64,000 nt of DNA from Lyngbya sp. PCC 8106 (GCF_000169095.1 NZ_AAVU01000023.1:36836-100835); one strand, 5' to 3'; counted from the first letter of the stretch, positions 17,471-26,920 are shown. A program made the numbers and translations. The notes: generated by a model from the sequence alone, not told the origin.

Positions 17471-17715
17471 TTATTGTTGGCATCCGCTGTCTATTTTAAC
17501 CTCCCCGCAATAGCAATTGTTCAAAAACACCATCGGCTCGACAATTAAATGTCTATCAATTGCCGTAAAATCTAATCAAACTTTGGGATTATTCGGTGAA
17601 TAAATCCGCATATTTTTCGGCAAAAACACCCGCTTTTCAAAAGTATAAAACTGCCGATTTTCCAACGATAAAAGTTTCGGTGTAATTGCATTTGCTCTCA
17701 AAAAACTTCCACCCT
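17471..17715 (-). pseudogene. Degraded minus-strand gene fragment, unknown family
   Basis: On the minus strand one frame reads coherently through segments such as ANAITPKLLSLENRQFYTFE, RVFLPKNMRIYSPNNPKV, then an in-frame TGA, then LDFTAIDRHLIVEPMVFLNN to a TAA at 17473-17471. The amino-acid composition looks protein-like on both sides of the stop. I do not recognise the family. It sits between a MITE fragment and a hairpin, consistent with debris. Confidence 0.3.
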
Positions 17716-17723
17716 ACGCGAAC

Positions 17724-17751
17724 CTCACGCACGGGTGCGGCATCGTGAGGG
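17724..17751. repeat. Short GC-rich hairpin
   Basis: CCTCACG at 17724-17730 pairs with CGTGAGG at 17745-17751 around a 14-base GC-rich loop. There is no T-run on either side, so it is not an obvious terminator. It lies about 190 bases upstream of the Calx-beta-like gene. Confidence 0.4.
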
Positions 17752-17939
17752 TTGAAGAACTCAACGCCCGCCTGTGCAAAAGTTTGGCACTTTAGTCAAT
17801 TTATTTTTCAAGTCACACGAATCCTTTTCGGGCTTATTTATTGACTAAAATTTCGGAAATATTTTTAAAAACCGAGTTGGAAATGGGTTTTAAAATACTG
17901 GGTAGAACTAGGGTTCAATCTGGGTTAAAGAATAAAAAT

Positions 17940-19223
17940 ATGGTAAAAGTTAGTTTCTCAACCTCAACAACGTTTGAGGGCGATTTGAATGCTTTGGTTG
18001 AAAATGAACGGACGGCGCTAACGGTTCGTTTTGACCTCGATGAACCCGCACCTGCGGGGGGACTAAAAGTTTATGTTGATAGCGAGGTCGAACAAATTGT
18101 TAATCGCTTGGATTTAACCGGATTTGAATTTCGCCCGGTTGCGGAAAATATTGATCCATCGTCAATTGATACCAACTCTGATAGTTCCGGCTTTTTTGTA
18201 ACGGTTGATGAAGGAGCAACGACGGGGAGCTTTACGATTAATGTACTCGACAACCTCGAACCGGACAGAGCTTTGCCAGAAATCCTCGATGGCTTGGTCG
18301 AATCTGAGTTTTCGCTCGTCGCGACCGATGGGGTAAATTCTGAAAATACAGAGTTGGCGGGCGATCTCGGCGACTATACCCTTAACCCGGATGCGGCATC
18401 TTCTACGGTGTTATTTGCCGATGATGAAAGTCAGCTACCCGTCTCCGCTCCTCCCCTCAATCCGGGCTATGATGAAGCGGTGAGTGGAGATATTTCTACC
18501 GACCCCAACAACCCGTTAGAACTGCCATTATCGGAAGGAATCACCCCCCTATCGGCGACCACAAGCGACGGAGATCAGGAGTACGTTACCGTCACCATTC
18601 CCGAAGGCTTCCAACTCGACACGTTGGTTCTCGAATCCTTTTCTGAGAGCAACGTTGCTTTTATCGGGGTGCAAGAAGGCGATACCTTTACCGAACCCCT
18701 AAATGATTCTGCGGTTCGAGGAAACCTCTTGGGCTACGCTTTGTTTGGAGAACCCCGACAGGTGGGAACAGATATCCTCGATAACATTGCGCGGGGATGG
18801 GCGGCGATTGGTTTCGAGGGTGCATTACCCGGTGGAGTTTACACGTTTGCACTCCAACAAATTGGAATCTCCAGTGACTACACTTTAGCTTTCAATGTAT
18901 CTGAATCCCCGGTAGAACCCACACCCGAAGCCGCCAATGATTTCCTCACGGGGGAGAATTTCTTGGGCGGAAGGGATACCGATACCATTACCGACTTTGA
19001 TGTTACCTCAGACATGAATGGCTCACTTAGTTCCCCACGCGAAGCTTCCGGTTTGGCTGAAGGTGAAATGGCTTTTGAGGAGCTTTTGATTGCCGATAGC
19101 GATGCGGTCCCGGCGATTAGTGCGATAGAAACGGGAGAAACCTTGGCAATTGTTCAAGGTGTTGACGCGGATGAATTCACCCCAAATTTGTTCGCAGTTG
19201 CGCCCGATATTTCTCTCGTTTAG
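17940..19223 (+). CDS. Secreted Calx-beta/RTX-like cyanobacterial surface protein
   Basis: The frame is open from 17841, but the ATG at 17940 (MVKVSFSTSTTFEGDLNALV) gives the form typical of this class. The protein is acidic and Asp/Gly/Thr-rich. The N-terminal part (ALTVRFDLDEPAPAGGLKVY, FFVTVDEGATTGSFTINVL) resembles Calx-beta repeats. A middle pre-peptidase-like beta domain (YVTVTIPEGFQLDTLVL) follows, and the end (ITDFDVTSD, LAIVQGVDADEF) resembles C-termini of RTX-type proteins. No Sec signal is visible, which fits type I export with a C-terminal signal. Calcium binding and surface location are inferred. It is followed by a parB gene on the opposite strand. Confidence 0.7.
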   Translation: MVKVSFSTSTTFEGDLNALVENERTALTVRFDLDEPAPAGGLKVYVDSEVEQIVNRLDLTGFEFRPVAENIDPSSIDTNSDSSGFFVTVDEGATTGSFTINVLDNLEPDRALPEILDGLVESEFSLVATDGVNSENTELAGDLGDYTLNPDAASSTVLFADDESQLPVSAPPLNPGYDEAVSGDISTDPNNPLELPLSEGITPLSATTSDGDQEYVTVTIPEGFQLDTLVLESFSESNVAFIGVQEGDTFTEPLNDSAVRGNLLGYALFGEPRQVGTDILDNIARGWAAIGFEGALPGGVYTFALQQIGISSDYTLAFNVSESPVEPTPEAANDFLTGENFLGGRDTDTITDFDVTSDMNGSLSSPREASGLAEGEMAFEELLIADSDAVPAISAIETGETLAIVQGVDADEFTPNLFAVAPDISLV

Positions 19224-19274
19224 TTGGTCGCCCCCTCCACATTTCCACAATTCTAGAGGGGGCGGTTTTAGATT

Positions 19275-20177
19275 TCACTCTTCTTCAAGAATCGCTTCCA
19301 TTTTTTGAAGTAAGGTTATAACTCGCTTCCACTTCTTTGGGTTTTTCTCCCACAGTTTTGATTTGTTGAGGCGATGGTAAGTATCTCTGAGTTGAGTTTG
19401 AGGAGTATCTTGGTGTTGAGGAACCGACTGGAGTTCTTTGATGCGTTCCTTAATCTGGGTCAGGGAAAGATTTTCGCGCTGCGCCTCATTCAGTAGTTGC
19501 TTTCGGATTGTCTCATCTTTGAGTTGGGCAGCGGCTTTGGCTTTGGTGTATTCGATTTTCCCCGAGCGCAGAACGTCTAAAATCTCCTGGGGCAGTTTGA
19601 GCAGTGGTAGCTTGTTCCTAATAAAAGACTGCCAATTTTGCCCAACACTTTCAAAAACGGTCAAGACCAACTCCACTTGAGGGCTACCTGTAACGTTACG
19701 GGTAACTTTTCCTTTGGCTTCATTATTCATCTGGTGAAGCAAAGAAACCACCTCGGGGACTGTAATTTTTAAGGTCAGTGCAAGCAAAGCCAAAACGCCT
19801 TCGGTTTCCTCAATTGGGTTTAGATCCTCCCGTTCTAGGTTTTCAATCAAAGAAACAGCCAGAGCTTCTTCATTACTTAGTTCTCGGATAACAACAGGAA
19901 TTGACTCTAGCTTCAGAAGTTGAACAGCCCGGTATCGACGTTCTCCAGCCACCAGTTCGTATTTTCCTCCTTGAACGGGCCGAACCAGTATAGGTTCAAG
20001 CAAACCGTATTCAGCAATGGAAGCCGAAAGCTGTTTAATTTTGTCCTCGTCGAAATACCGCCGGGGCTGAGAAGCTGGCAGAACAATTGCGCTCAGGGGT
20101 AAAGTTGAATCCCCCTCAGTTGAATCAGTGGGAATGTCCATTCCCAAGAACGCTTTGAGGTTGCCGCGCTTAACCAA
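19275..20177 (-). CDS. parB: ParB-family partition protein
   Basis: The 300-residue protein has the ParB N-terminal domain: SQPRRYFDEDKIKQLSASI, LLEPILVRP, then the CTP/DNA-clamp box GERRYRAVQLL and IENLEREDLNPIEE. A helix-turn-helix region (ITVPEVVSLLHQMNNEAKG) and a long C-terminal part follow. It starts at a TTG that overlaps the stop of the preceding parA fragment by 8 bases, the normal parAB arrangement. ParB would bind parS sites and stimulate ParA; since parA here is truncated, the system may be non-functional unless the ParA at 27441 substitutes. Confidence 0.85.
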   Translation of the reverse strand: MVKRGNLKAFLGMDIPTDSTEGDSTLPLSAIVLPASQPRRYFDEDKIKQLSASIAEYGLLEPILVRPVQGGKYELVAGERRYRAVQLLKLESIPVVIRELSNEEALAVSLIENLEREDLNPIEETEGVLALLALTLKITVPEVVSLLHQMNNEAKGKVTRNVTGSPQVELVLTVFESVGQNWQSFIRNKLPLLKLPQEILDVLRSGKIEYTKAKAAAQLKDETIRKQLLNEAQRENLSLTQIKERIKELQSVPQHQDTPQTQLRDTYHRLNKSKLWEKNPKKWKRVITLLQKMEAILEEE

Positions 20178-20556
20178 GTTTCAACGCCTCCGAAAATAAA
20201 TTGTTGTAGTCTTTTACCGCCGCTTTAGCACTCGGGTCAGACAATTCAAACGCCGTAGCTGGAGGATCGCTAAGGCACTGTCTTTGATAAACAATTGAAT
20301 TGAGGAGAAGAAATCTGGGATCGGAAGAAAGGAGTTCTTGGGCTTCTCTTAGTTGTAGGGTGTTCTTAACCGCCCGACTCAAGAACAATCCGGCTTGAGG
20401 TTTACCCCCTCGCATTTTCTGAATGTGTCGAATGATTTGCAAAATTTTATGACTGCTACTGACATCCAAGCCAGAAGGTTGACAGGGAACGAAGGCAATA
20501 TCACAAGCTCCCAAAATGGCTTTGGTAACTTCACTCAAACTTTTTGAACAACCCAC
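20170..20556 (-). pseudogene. parA: 5'-truncated ParA-family ATPase
   Basis: Only the C-terminal ~125 residues remain: SLSEVTKAILGACDIAFVPC, GLFLSRAVKNT, REAQELL and SIVYQRQCLSDPP match the second half of plasmid ParA proteins. The Walker A P-loop and the first half are absent. The first five codons from the GTG at 20556 are probably foreign. The break coincides with sequence that leads into ISL3-type transposase debris, so an insertion or rearrangement probably removed the front of the gene. Confidence 0.75.
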
Positions 20557-20879
20557 TCTTAAGCTGTTTATCTACTTCAGTATCCTTGACCCTATTTAGC
20601 TAGAACTACTCACCTGTAGCAATTAAAACCTCTGCATAAAGTTGACTGCTCACTCCCCAACCTGCTTGTTCGATTAAATCACTATCACTTCCCTAAAAAG
20701 TTCGTCTTCTCACATTTCACTCGCGCACGATTACTTTATCAGAAATAATTTAACTCATTTGTTTAATGCTTCTGAAATCTACAAATTATCAAACAGATTT
20801 ATACTCCCTTTTTCAGTAAGAACAATGAAAATTTAACAGAGAGCAGTAAACTAATTTATACATCCCGTTCAAGTCAATA

Positions 20880-21432
20880 TAGAAAAACTGATGCCAAATG
20901 CTCAGATAGTAGCAGATAGATTTCATGTAATGAAGTCAGTTAATCAAGAATTAGATCTAAAAAGAAAAGCCGAGAAAAGACGGGTGGAAAACTTGAAAAA
21001 TTCCACAGAAAAAAACGAAAATTAGAAGGGTTAAAAAACAGCAAGTATCCACTACTTAAAAAGAAAGAAAAACTGAATGAAGATGAGAAAAATAAATTAA
21101 AAGAAATTCAACAAACCGCACCAGAATTAATGGAAATGTATAAAAGAAAAGAGCAGCTAAGAGATCTATTTGAAAGTCCTATTACAGCCAACGATGCTTT
21201 GTGGGATCTCATCGAATGGCTGGAATTATCTGCTGATTATTTCCCGAAAAGTTGTCAAACCATAAAAAGATGGATGAGCGAAATTTTAGCTTATTTTAAT
21301 TGCCGAACAACTCAAGGAGCCGTAGAAGGTATAAATCAAAAAATTAAACTCATAAAAAGAAGAGCTTACGGGCTAACTAATTTTGACAACTTTAGAAGAA
21401 GAGTTTTGTTAAATTGGCATTTTTGCTATTAA
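20880..21432 (+). pseudogene. ISL3-family transposase remnant
   Basis: The first part reads LMPNAQIVADRFHVMKSVNQ, the DDE-region signature of ISL3 transposases (ADRFHVM). Near 21005 the frame changes, and the rest reads LEGLKNSKYPLLKKKEKLNE and, from 21130, the intact C-terminal segment with TTQGAVEGINQKIKLIKRRA. The N-terminal zinc-binding half is missing, so the element is dead. A related fragment (LEGLKNGKYPLLKKKEKLNE) occurs at 50500-50660. Confidence 0.8.
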
Positions 21433-21485
21433 TTTATCATACTCAGTCTAGAAGAGCCGTATTTTTAAACAGCAACAACCCTGAA

Positions 21486-21848
21486 TCATGGGCATCGGTA
21501 ACGCACAAATCCAGGTTTACCGTTGGTTAAATCTGTCAAAGACTTTTGATCATCTGAGAGCTGAAAATATCTGTCGGAAATCCAAGTTTCCCCTTCGCCA
21601 GACAATTCAATGCTTAACTCAAGGTCAGAATTACCATGAGCGACAACAGAACGAACAGAGCCTTCACTTTCATAAAACTCAACACGGTCTGCACTAATGA
21701 TGAGCTTTCCTTCAGATGAACGAGAACTACAGCTTTCCAAATCTAAGTCCCACTTCCCCCGAAACTGAGCCGGGATGGTTTGTTGCTGAGGAGCCGCCGT
21801 TGCAATGCCAGTGGTAAGCGTCAAGATAAGTGTCAATAGTTTAATCAT
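21486..21848 (-). CDS. Small secreted (periplasmic) protein, unknown function
   Basis: The 120-residue protein has a signal peptide (MIKLLTLILTLTTGIATAA, cleavage after TAA or nearby). The mature part is a short beta-rich domain: IPAQFRGKWDLDLESC, KLIISADRVEFYESE, LSIELSGEGETW, FQLSDDQKSLTDL, ending VRYRCP. Two Cys near the two ends could form a disulfide. The pattern resembles small lipocalin-like periplasmic proteins, but I cannot name a family. The gene is intact and lies divergently from the DUF2784 gene. Confidence 0.65.
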   Translation of the reverse strand: MIKLLTLILTLTTGIATAAPQQQTIPAQFRGKWDLDLESCSSRSSEGKLIISADRVEFYESEGSVRSVVAHGNSDLELSIELSGEGETWISDRYFQLSDDQKSLTDLTNGKPGFVRYRCP

Positions 21849-21964
21849 TTGATGGGTTCTTCAATATCTGGGCTTGTAATTGTTAATTGTAATGACCTGT
21901 AATCATAAATTCTCGACTCACATTAGGCATCATGTAGATAACAATCATCTGTAAGTTCTTTAAC

Positions 21965-22327
21965 TTGATTTACCGTCTAACCGCTGATTTTGTTGTCCTC
22001 ATCCATTTGGCGTTCATCTTATTCGCTTCCCTGGGAGGATTGTTGGTACTGAAGTATCCTCGTTGTGCGCTTCTCCATCTGCCTGCCTTGACCTGGGCTG
22101 TACTCCTAACTCTCTTCGGTTGGGTATGTCCCCTCACACCATTAGAAAACTGGCTCAGAGAACGTGGTGGAATGAGCGGTTATGATACCAGTTTTATCGA
22201 ACACTATATCCTGCCTATAATTTACCCTGGAGAACTAACACGAACAATACAAATCTTCTTAGGTATGTTGCTATTAGTTATCAATCTAGGTATTTATGGG
22301 TCTCGTATCCTCAAAACTAAGGATTGA
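21965..22327 (+). CDS. DUF2784 membrane protein
   Basis: The 120-residue protein starts at TTG and has four membrane segments. The DUF2784 hallmarks are present: ADFVVLIHLAFILFASLGG in helix 1, LTLFGWVCPLTPLENWLRER between helices 2 and 3, then YPGELTR before the last helix. Full length compared with the family. The function of DUF2784 is unknown. No operon partner is visible. Confidence 0.85.
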   Translation: MIYRLTADFVVLIHLAFILFASLGGLLVLKYPRCALLHLPALTWAVLLTLFGWVCPLTPLENWLRERGGMSGYDTSFIEHYILPIIYPGELTRTIQIFLGMLLLVINLGIYGSRILKTKD

Positions 22328-22671
22328 AAAGTACGTTAGTCTGTTACTATTCTAGAGTCTAGAGTCTAGAGTCAAAAACATGGCTTGATCGTAGCGTTCT
22401 TGGACAAAGTAGAGTAGTAACTTAGTTATTGAGGATCTTAGCGGTATAATGCTTTTCTAGTTGTTTTAAAAAACAACTATGGATTTTTGTTAAGTTTTGA
22501 ATTAAATATTAAATGTTAGAGTTAAACTGCTGGTCAAGAGCATCAGGGTGAAAATTAAGTTTATTTTTTGTTGTTCTCATAGAACTGCAATTAGGAAGTG
22601 GCTTGGAAATCCTTAAAGATTTGGATTGAAGCTTGGCTGAAAATTGATGGAAAATTTAATTGTATAATGCC
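22328..22671. other. Intergenic region with a TCTAGAG simple repeat
   Basis: This spacer holds the repeat TCTAGAG-TCTAGAG-TCTAGAG-TC at 22351-22373, close to where the DUF2784 gene ends. Similar TCTAGAGTC/TCAAGAGTC strings occur at about 27410-27435 and inside and after the gene at 28193-28681. The rest is AT-rich and shows no convincing coding frame. Confidence 0.6.
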
Positions 22672-23340
22672 ATGAAAAAAACAATATTATTTACCCTTGT
22701 TAGCTTGGTTGGCATAGCTGTAGAAACTCTGTTTGTTGAACCCACTCAAGCAGCCCTGCTTACTTATCGCTTTCAAGCAACTGTAACCGATTTTTATTTT
22801 ACAGAAAGGATCAAAGAATACCCAACTACAGATTTAGCTGCTTTAAACCTGATTAATATTGGCGACATAATCAAAGGTGAATATCGTTTTGACCCCAATA
22901 ACTTTGTTACTCTTCCCACAGGATTACAACTGGATAATTCGCCCGGAACGGGAGTGACTGCAAGTGTTGAAAACTACACTTTTAAGACAATTTCAGGAGC
23001 TGCGCCAGTTGGATATAATATTGCTTTTCCCGGTGATGGTAGTGACTTCTTAACTGTGGGCATCGTAGAAGTTAATAATTTAATCAAAACTGATGGAATT
23101 TAAGGCTCATACCGTTTATCTTATAGCAGTATGGAACTGAGGAATTTCAGTGCTTTTAACCTCGGTAATTTTACAATTACTTCGGCTTTATTTGAACCAC
23201 AGGATGTAGAAGATGGTATTCCAGATTTTTTTATTAACTCTAAAGTCACAAAAATATCAGTGCCAGAACCATCTTTAGCTATTGGACTTTTAGTTTTTGG
23301 TATCTTCGGTAAACTATTTGGCTATAGACAAAAACTCTAG
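22672..23340 (+). pseudogene. PEP-CTERM exported protein interrupted by an in-frame stop
   Basis: The ATG at 22672 starts a signal peptide (MKKTILFTLVSLVGIAVETL). A beta-rich domain follows (LTYRFQATVTDFYFTER, IKGEYRFDPNNF). A TAA at 23101-23103 stops the frame, but the same frame continues for another ~78 codons without a stop to a classic PEP-CTERM sorting motif: VPEPS, a hydrophobic helix (LAIGLLVFGIFGKLFG) and a basic end RQKL. Without the stop the protein would be about 222 residues, normal for the class. Either a recent nonsense mutation or a sequence error explains it. Confidence 0.75.
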
Positions 23341-23649
23341 TTTTACGCTTAGAAATATTGTGGAGGTGGAGCCAATGATTGTTCTATTTAATGAAGGAAA
23401 CTACCACGTCTAGCTATCAGCCTTCATAAACGGCAAACACCTCTGCAAGTCGCACGTCAACCCATTGACTCTTGCAGGGGTTATTATTTGTGTTCTGCGC
23501 TTGGAAGCTGAAATCTTTATCTGTTAGGGGTTGTAGCGGTCTATGGTTTTCTAACTGCTGCAAGGGTAAACAAAAAATTTTTTTCAAAATTCATAAAATT
23601 GACATCTTTAACTGATAGATCCTCAGTAGAACATTAGAGGTACAATTTT

Positions 23650-23913
23650 ATGGGTTGGTTTTTCTCTGTTTTAATTATCTGTGCAAGCCTTGCTTCTCTT
23701 GCTGGGGCTGGGAATCAAAAAGGAAACTCTAGAAATAATCGATCAACTTTTCATAAATCAGTAATATACGGAAACAATAACAGCAGATCTAGTACCGCTA
23801 TTTATGGTGGTGCTGTTTCCAGTAGTAGTTGTGGTGGTAGTTCTTCCAGTAGTAGTTGTGGTGGTAGTTCTTCCAGTGGTAGTTGTGGTGGTGGTGGTTA
23901 CGGTGGATGTTAA
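23650..23913 (+). CDS. Short Ser/Cys/Gly-repeat secreted or membrane-anchored peptide
   Basis: The 87-residue protein begins with a hydrophobic signal or anchor (MGWFFSVLIICASLASLAGA) and a short polar Asn/Arg/Ser-rich stretch. The last ~35 residues are almost only Ser, Cys and Gly in repeats (SSSSCGGS, SSSSSCGGS, SSGSCGGGG, YGGC). The composition recalls thiazole/oxazole-forming microcins and small Gly/Cys-rich proteins. No cyclodehydratase or similar enzyme is nearby, so the resemblance may be only compositional. The triplet repeats AGTAGTTGTGGTGG suggest growth by slippage. An intact frame and signal-like start support a real gene. Confidence 0.5.
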   Translation: MGWFFSVLIICASLASLAGAGNQKGNSRNNRSTFHKSVIYGNNNSRSSTAIYGGAVSSSSCGGSSSSSSCGGSSSSGSCGGGGYGGC

Positions 23914-23997
23914 TCAAGATTTCACTCATTAATTAATAACAAATCAACTGAGACGTTCCCATAGCGCCTCTATTTTGCTTGATAGCAATGCAGTATT

Positions 23998-24058
23998 GCA
24001 GTGATGCCTTACTGATTGCAGCAGGCGCAGTATGTCAATCAATCATCCTTTACTCCTT
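23998..24058 (+). repeat. Direct repeat left of a small membrane gene (copy 1)
   Basis: TGCAGTGATGCCTTACTGAT through GTATGTCAATCAATCATCCT to TTACTCCTT matches 24664-24720 with several substitutions and small gaps. The two copies flank the gene at 24216-24626, and the second copy lies at the broken 3' end of an integrase gene. They could be attachment-site-like ends or a dispersed repeat. Confidence 0.55.
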
Positions 24059-24215
24059 GCTGTGAGAGGTATTCATCCAACAGCACCCTCACGACTTCAG
24101 CACATTGACCCAGGCATAAGTCAATAATCTAACAGTAAAATGACTATAGTGTAGTTTAAGTTGTTAGGGAGCTTTCTGAGTTACGAATAGGGATCTTCTA
24201 GAGAGGTTTGAATCG

Positions 24216-24626
24216 ATGAGACGTCCTACAAACGTTACGATTATCGCCATTTTGCAGGTAATTAGCGGCATTTTTAACCTGGTCGATTGTTTCATTTGGC
24301 TGTTAATTGGAGGTGTCGGTGGTGTTATTGTTTCGGCAATTGGCGGGTCAGGGCTTGCTGCAATATTCGGTGGATTCTTTATTATCTTCGCCTCGATTAG
24401 TTTAGCACTCGGACTGATGTCTTTTGTTTTGAGTTTGAGTTTATTGCAACTTAGAGGATGGGCTTGGATTGGAACGGTAATTGTCCATATTGTCGCCTTG
24501 ATGATGGAGGTGACGAAGTTGCTGGGTAGCGGTGGAGTTGCGGTGAATTATCTAACCGTTGGCTTCGCGATCGTAATTCTTTACTATCTGATGCGACCCG
24601 AGGTTAAACAGGCATTTAGAGTTTGA
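24216..24626 (+). CDS. Small four-helix membrane protein, unknown function
   Basis: The 136-residue protein starts MRRPTNVTIIAILQVISG and has four hydrophobic segments, with Gly-rich loops (GGVGGVIVSAIGGSG), LRGWAWIGTVIVHIVALMME and a short basic tail MRPEVKQAFRV. The N-terminal RPTNVTIIAILQxISG pattern is common in small uncharacterised integral membrane proteins. It is intact. Direct repeats flank it at 23998-24058 and 24664-24720. Confidence 0.65.
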   Translation: MRRPTNVTIIAILQVISGIFNLVDCFIWLLIGGVGGVIVSAIGGSGLAAIFGGFFIIFASISLALGLMSFVLSLSLLQLRGWAWIGTVIVHIVALMMEVTKLLGSGGVAVNYLTVGFAIVILYYLMRPEVKQAFRV

Positions 24627-24663
24627 GTCGGCAGCAAGTGCCATGTCTAACTTGAGGTAAAAT

Positions 24664-24720
24664 TGCAGTAGATACTTACTGATTGCAGTAACGCAGTACA
24701 TCAATCATCCTTTACTCCTT
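24664..24720 (+). repeat. Direct repeat right of a small membrane gene (copy 2)
   Basis: Partner of 23998-24058: the shared parts include TTACTGATTGCAG, GCAGTA and TCAATCATCCTTTACTCCTT. It abuts the abnormal 3' end of the integrase pseudogene that follows on the minus strand, which ends in the foreign-looking codons KRSKG. Confidence 0.55.
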
Positions 24721-25178
24721 TTTTCAACCCAGGCGATCGCATTATCGGGCAAATACACCGTTCTATCCTTTCCACCTTTCCCCTGTCGGATGGATAACGC
24801 CCCCGTTTCCGGGGTAAAATCCTGTAACCCTAACTTCACCACTGCTGTACTGTAGCTCTCTGCATCCATCAACTTCAGTTTTCGGGCTTCTTGTAGCACC
24901 CGCCGCAACGCCGCTATCATCTTCTTGACTGTCACCGGAGCATGACGTTCTAACAAAACGGCTTGAACCGCTGCCGTGTGTTGATACCTTAAAGCAGCCC
25001 AGTCCAGGGTATCGGCATCACATTCACCATTGGTCAGAATTGAAGCGATCGCATCGAGAGACTGTTTCATTGTTGGTCGGGAGCCAGACCCCAAACTTCT
25101 AAGGTACACCGCCGCTGGATGTAGGGTCAAGGGTAAGGGAGCGCTCAGAGCCAGTGTAGCCGTAAAGGTGGGCTGCAT
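24705..25178 (-). pseudogene. Tyrosine-type integrase with internal deletion and no catalytic C-terminus
   Basis: The N-terminal ~110 residues form a core-binding domain (VYLRSLGSGSRPTMKQSLDA, LDWAALRYQHTAAVQAVLLE, VKKMIAALRRVLQEARKL). After DAESYSTAVV the sequence jumps to LQDFTPETGALSIRQGKGGK, DRTVYLPDNAIAWVE, which belongs to the middle of the catalytic domain. The part with the first catalytic Arg, and everything after WVE (HxxR, the Tyr), are missing. The gene therefore has an internal deletion and a lost end. It is inactive, but indicates past integrase activity next to the direct repeats. Confidence 0.7.
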
Positions 25179-25561
25179 TTACTTATTAAAAGTACAGTTC
25201 TAAATATTCATTTTTTCACAGAAATGACACTTTTGTTTAACGCCAATAATACCCGGATTGTATTACGCTCTTGACAGTTTGTAGTATATTAATGTAGTAT
25301 ATATGCAACAGGGTAATACAGGACTCGAATCTGCTTACTCAGGGGATGCTGCTTAGTTGGATGAGTGCCATTTCAGAAAAAATGGCTCGAACCGATGAGG
25401 GAATAACAGGTAGAACTTGACAAACTGAATTTCGGAGGTAATTTTAATGATGTTCGCAATTCAAATTTTAACAAAAATTAACTTGAGTTTATTGTAGTTT
25501 CAATGATGTTTAAATCAGCAAAAAAATTAACAAATTAAAAATCAAAAATGGGAGTAACAGA
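25179..25561. other. Intergenic region upstream of the RNA ligase gene
   Basis: AT-rich spacer between two divergent genes. It contains TAGTATATTAATGTAGTATA-type direct repeats at about 25281-25304 and a small hairpin GCCATTT/AAATGGC near 25368-25387. I see no gene. A promoter for the ligase is expected here; no strong consensus stands out. Confidence 0.4.
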
Positions 25562-26748
25562 ATGGCAGATAGAAAATTAGCAACCATTCAAAAAATTGTA
25601 GATATTAAACCGATTTTAAATGCAGATACTATTGAAGTCGCAAAAATAAAAAATTGGAATGTGGTTACAAAGAAAGGTGAATATCTAGTTGGAGATTTGT
25701 GTATTTACTGTGAAATTGATTCATTTTTACCAATTAAAGATGAGTTTGAATTTTTAAGAAAAAGTAGTTATAAAAAATTACCGGATGGTTCAGAGGGATT
25801 TCGGTTACGCACTGTAAAACTTCGAGGTCAAGTCAGTCAAGGTTTGGTATTACCAACCTCTATCTTAGACTCATCGGATTCCCTAGAGATTGGTAAGGAT
25901 GTTACTGATTGCTTAGGGATTAAAAAATATGCACCTCCGATACCTGCTAATTTAGCAGGTAAAGTTAAAGGTCAATATCCAAGCTTTATTCCAAAAACGG
26001 GAGGTGATCGCATTCAAAACTTAGTTGAAGATTACGATCAAATCAAAGAACAAGACTTTTACGTAACAGAAAAATTAGAAGGCTGTAGTGTCACTTATTA
26101 TTATCGAGATGGTAAATTTGGGGTCTGCTCAAGAAATTTAGATTTACTAGAAGATGAAAATAACATTCTATGGCAAATAGCTCGGAAAAGTAAAGTTGAA
26201 GAAAAAATCAAACCTTTAGATCAGAATATTGCTATTCAAGGCGAACTGATTGGGCCAGGAATTCAAGGAAATATTTACAAATTAAATGAGCATCAATTTA
26301 AAGTATTTTCGATTTACTCAATTGATGAAGCTCGTTATTTTAATTTTAATGAATTGAACTCTATTTTGTATAAAACTGAATTAGACAGGAGTTTAAAACC
26401 TATTGAGACCGTCCCATTATTAGAGGGTATATACCAACTATAGCACTACGCATAAAGGTTAGGACATTTCTAAATCCTAGAATCCTCTCTTGGTGCGCGT
26501 TCCCTAGCGCCCGCAGGTGGCGCGGGTTCGCACCGCTTTCATAGTCTGCTGTTCCCTGTTCCCTGTTCCCTGTTCCCGATTCAAGTAGCGCTATACCACT
26601 AACCATAGATGATTTACTTAAAATGGCGGATGGGAAGTCAAAGATTAATCGAGAAGTGGATCGAGAAGGCTTGTTTTTGTATTCAATGACAACAGATCTA
26701 AAATTCAAAGTAATTTCAAACAAATATTTACTAAAATCAGACCTTTAA
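25562..26748 (+). pseudogene. RNA ligase (PF09414-type) interrupted by a small insertion
   Basis: The first 293 codons read as an RNA ligase: an N-terminal OB-like region (ATIQKIVDIKPILNADTIEV, YCEIDSFLPI), motif I with the nucleotide-accepting lysine in TEKLEGCS, SRNLDLLED as motif III-like and IQGELIGPGIQGN. The frame then hits TAG at 26441. After about 150 foreign bases the gene resumes in another frame at ~26593 with TIDDLLKMADGKSKIN, the motif IV-like REGLF and motif V-like FKVISNKYLLK, ending at TAA 26748. Both pieces together give a normal ligase. Substrate would be nicked or broken RNA; the protein as encoded lacks motif V and is probably inactive. Confidence 0.8.
26439..26592. mobile_element. 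Small MITE-like insertion with terminal inverted repeats in the RNA ligase gene
   Basis: The insert begins TATAGCACTACGC and ends GTAGCGCTATA; the two ends are inverted repeats with one mismatch in 11 positions (TATAGCRCTAC). A repeated TATACCAAC/TATACCACT at the edges may be the target duplication, though it overlaps the ends and the boundary is uncertain by a few bases. The interior holds a GC-rich region with GGCGCGGG and three TGTTCCC repeats (26550-26577). A related end, GTCCTAACC-GCGTAGTGCTA, lies at 32584-32608. Confidence 0.6.
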
Positions 26749-26920
26749 GTGTAGTTTTTTTGTGCCAGCCTTTATTCCAGGTCTTTTCTGTGATTGTTTA
26801 TAAGGATTTGAAAACAAATCTGGATTGATGAGTGTGACTAAATTACTCTGTAGGTCTAGTGAGCCAAATATTGTGTTCAAAAATACAGGGGTCTTGGGTG
26901 TGAGCCATGTTGAACTCAGT

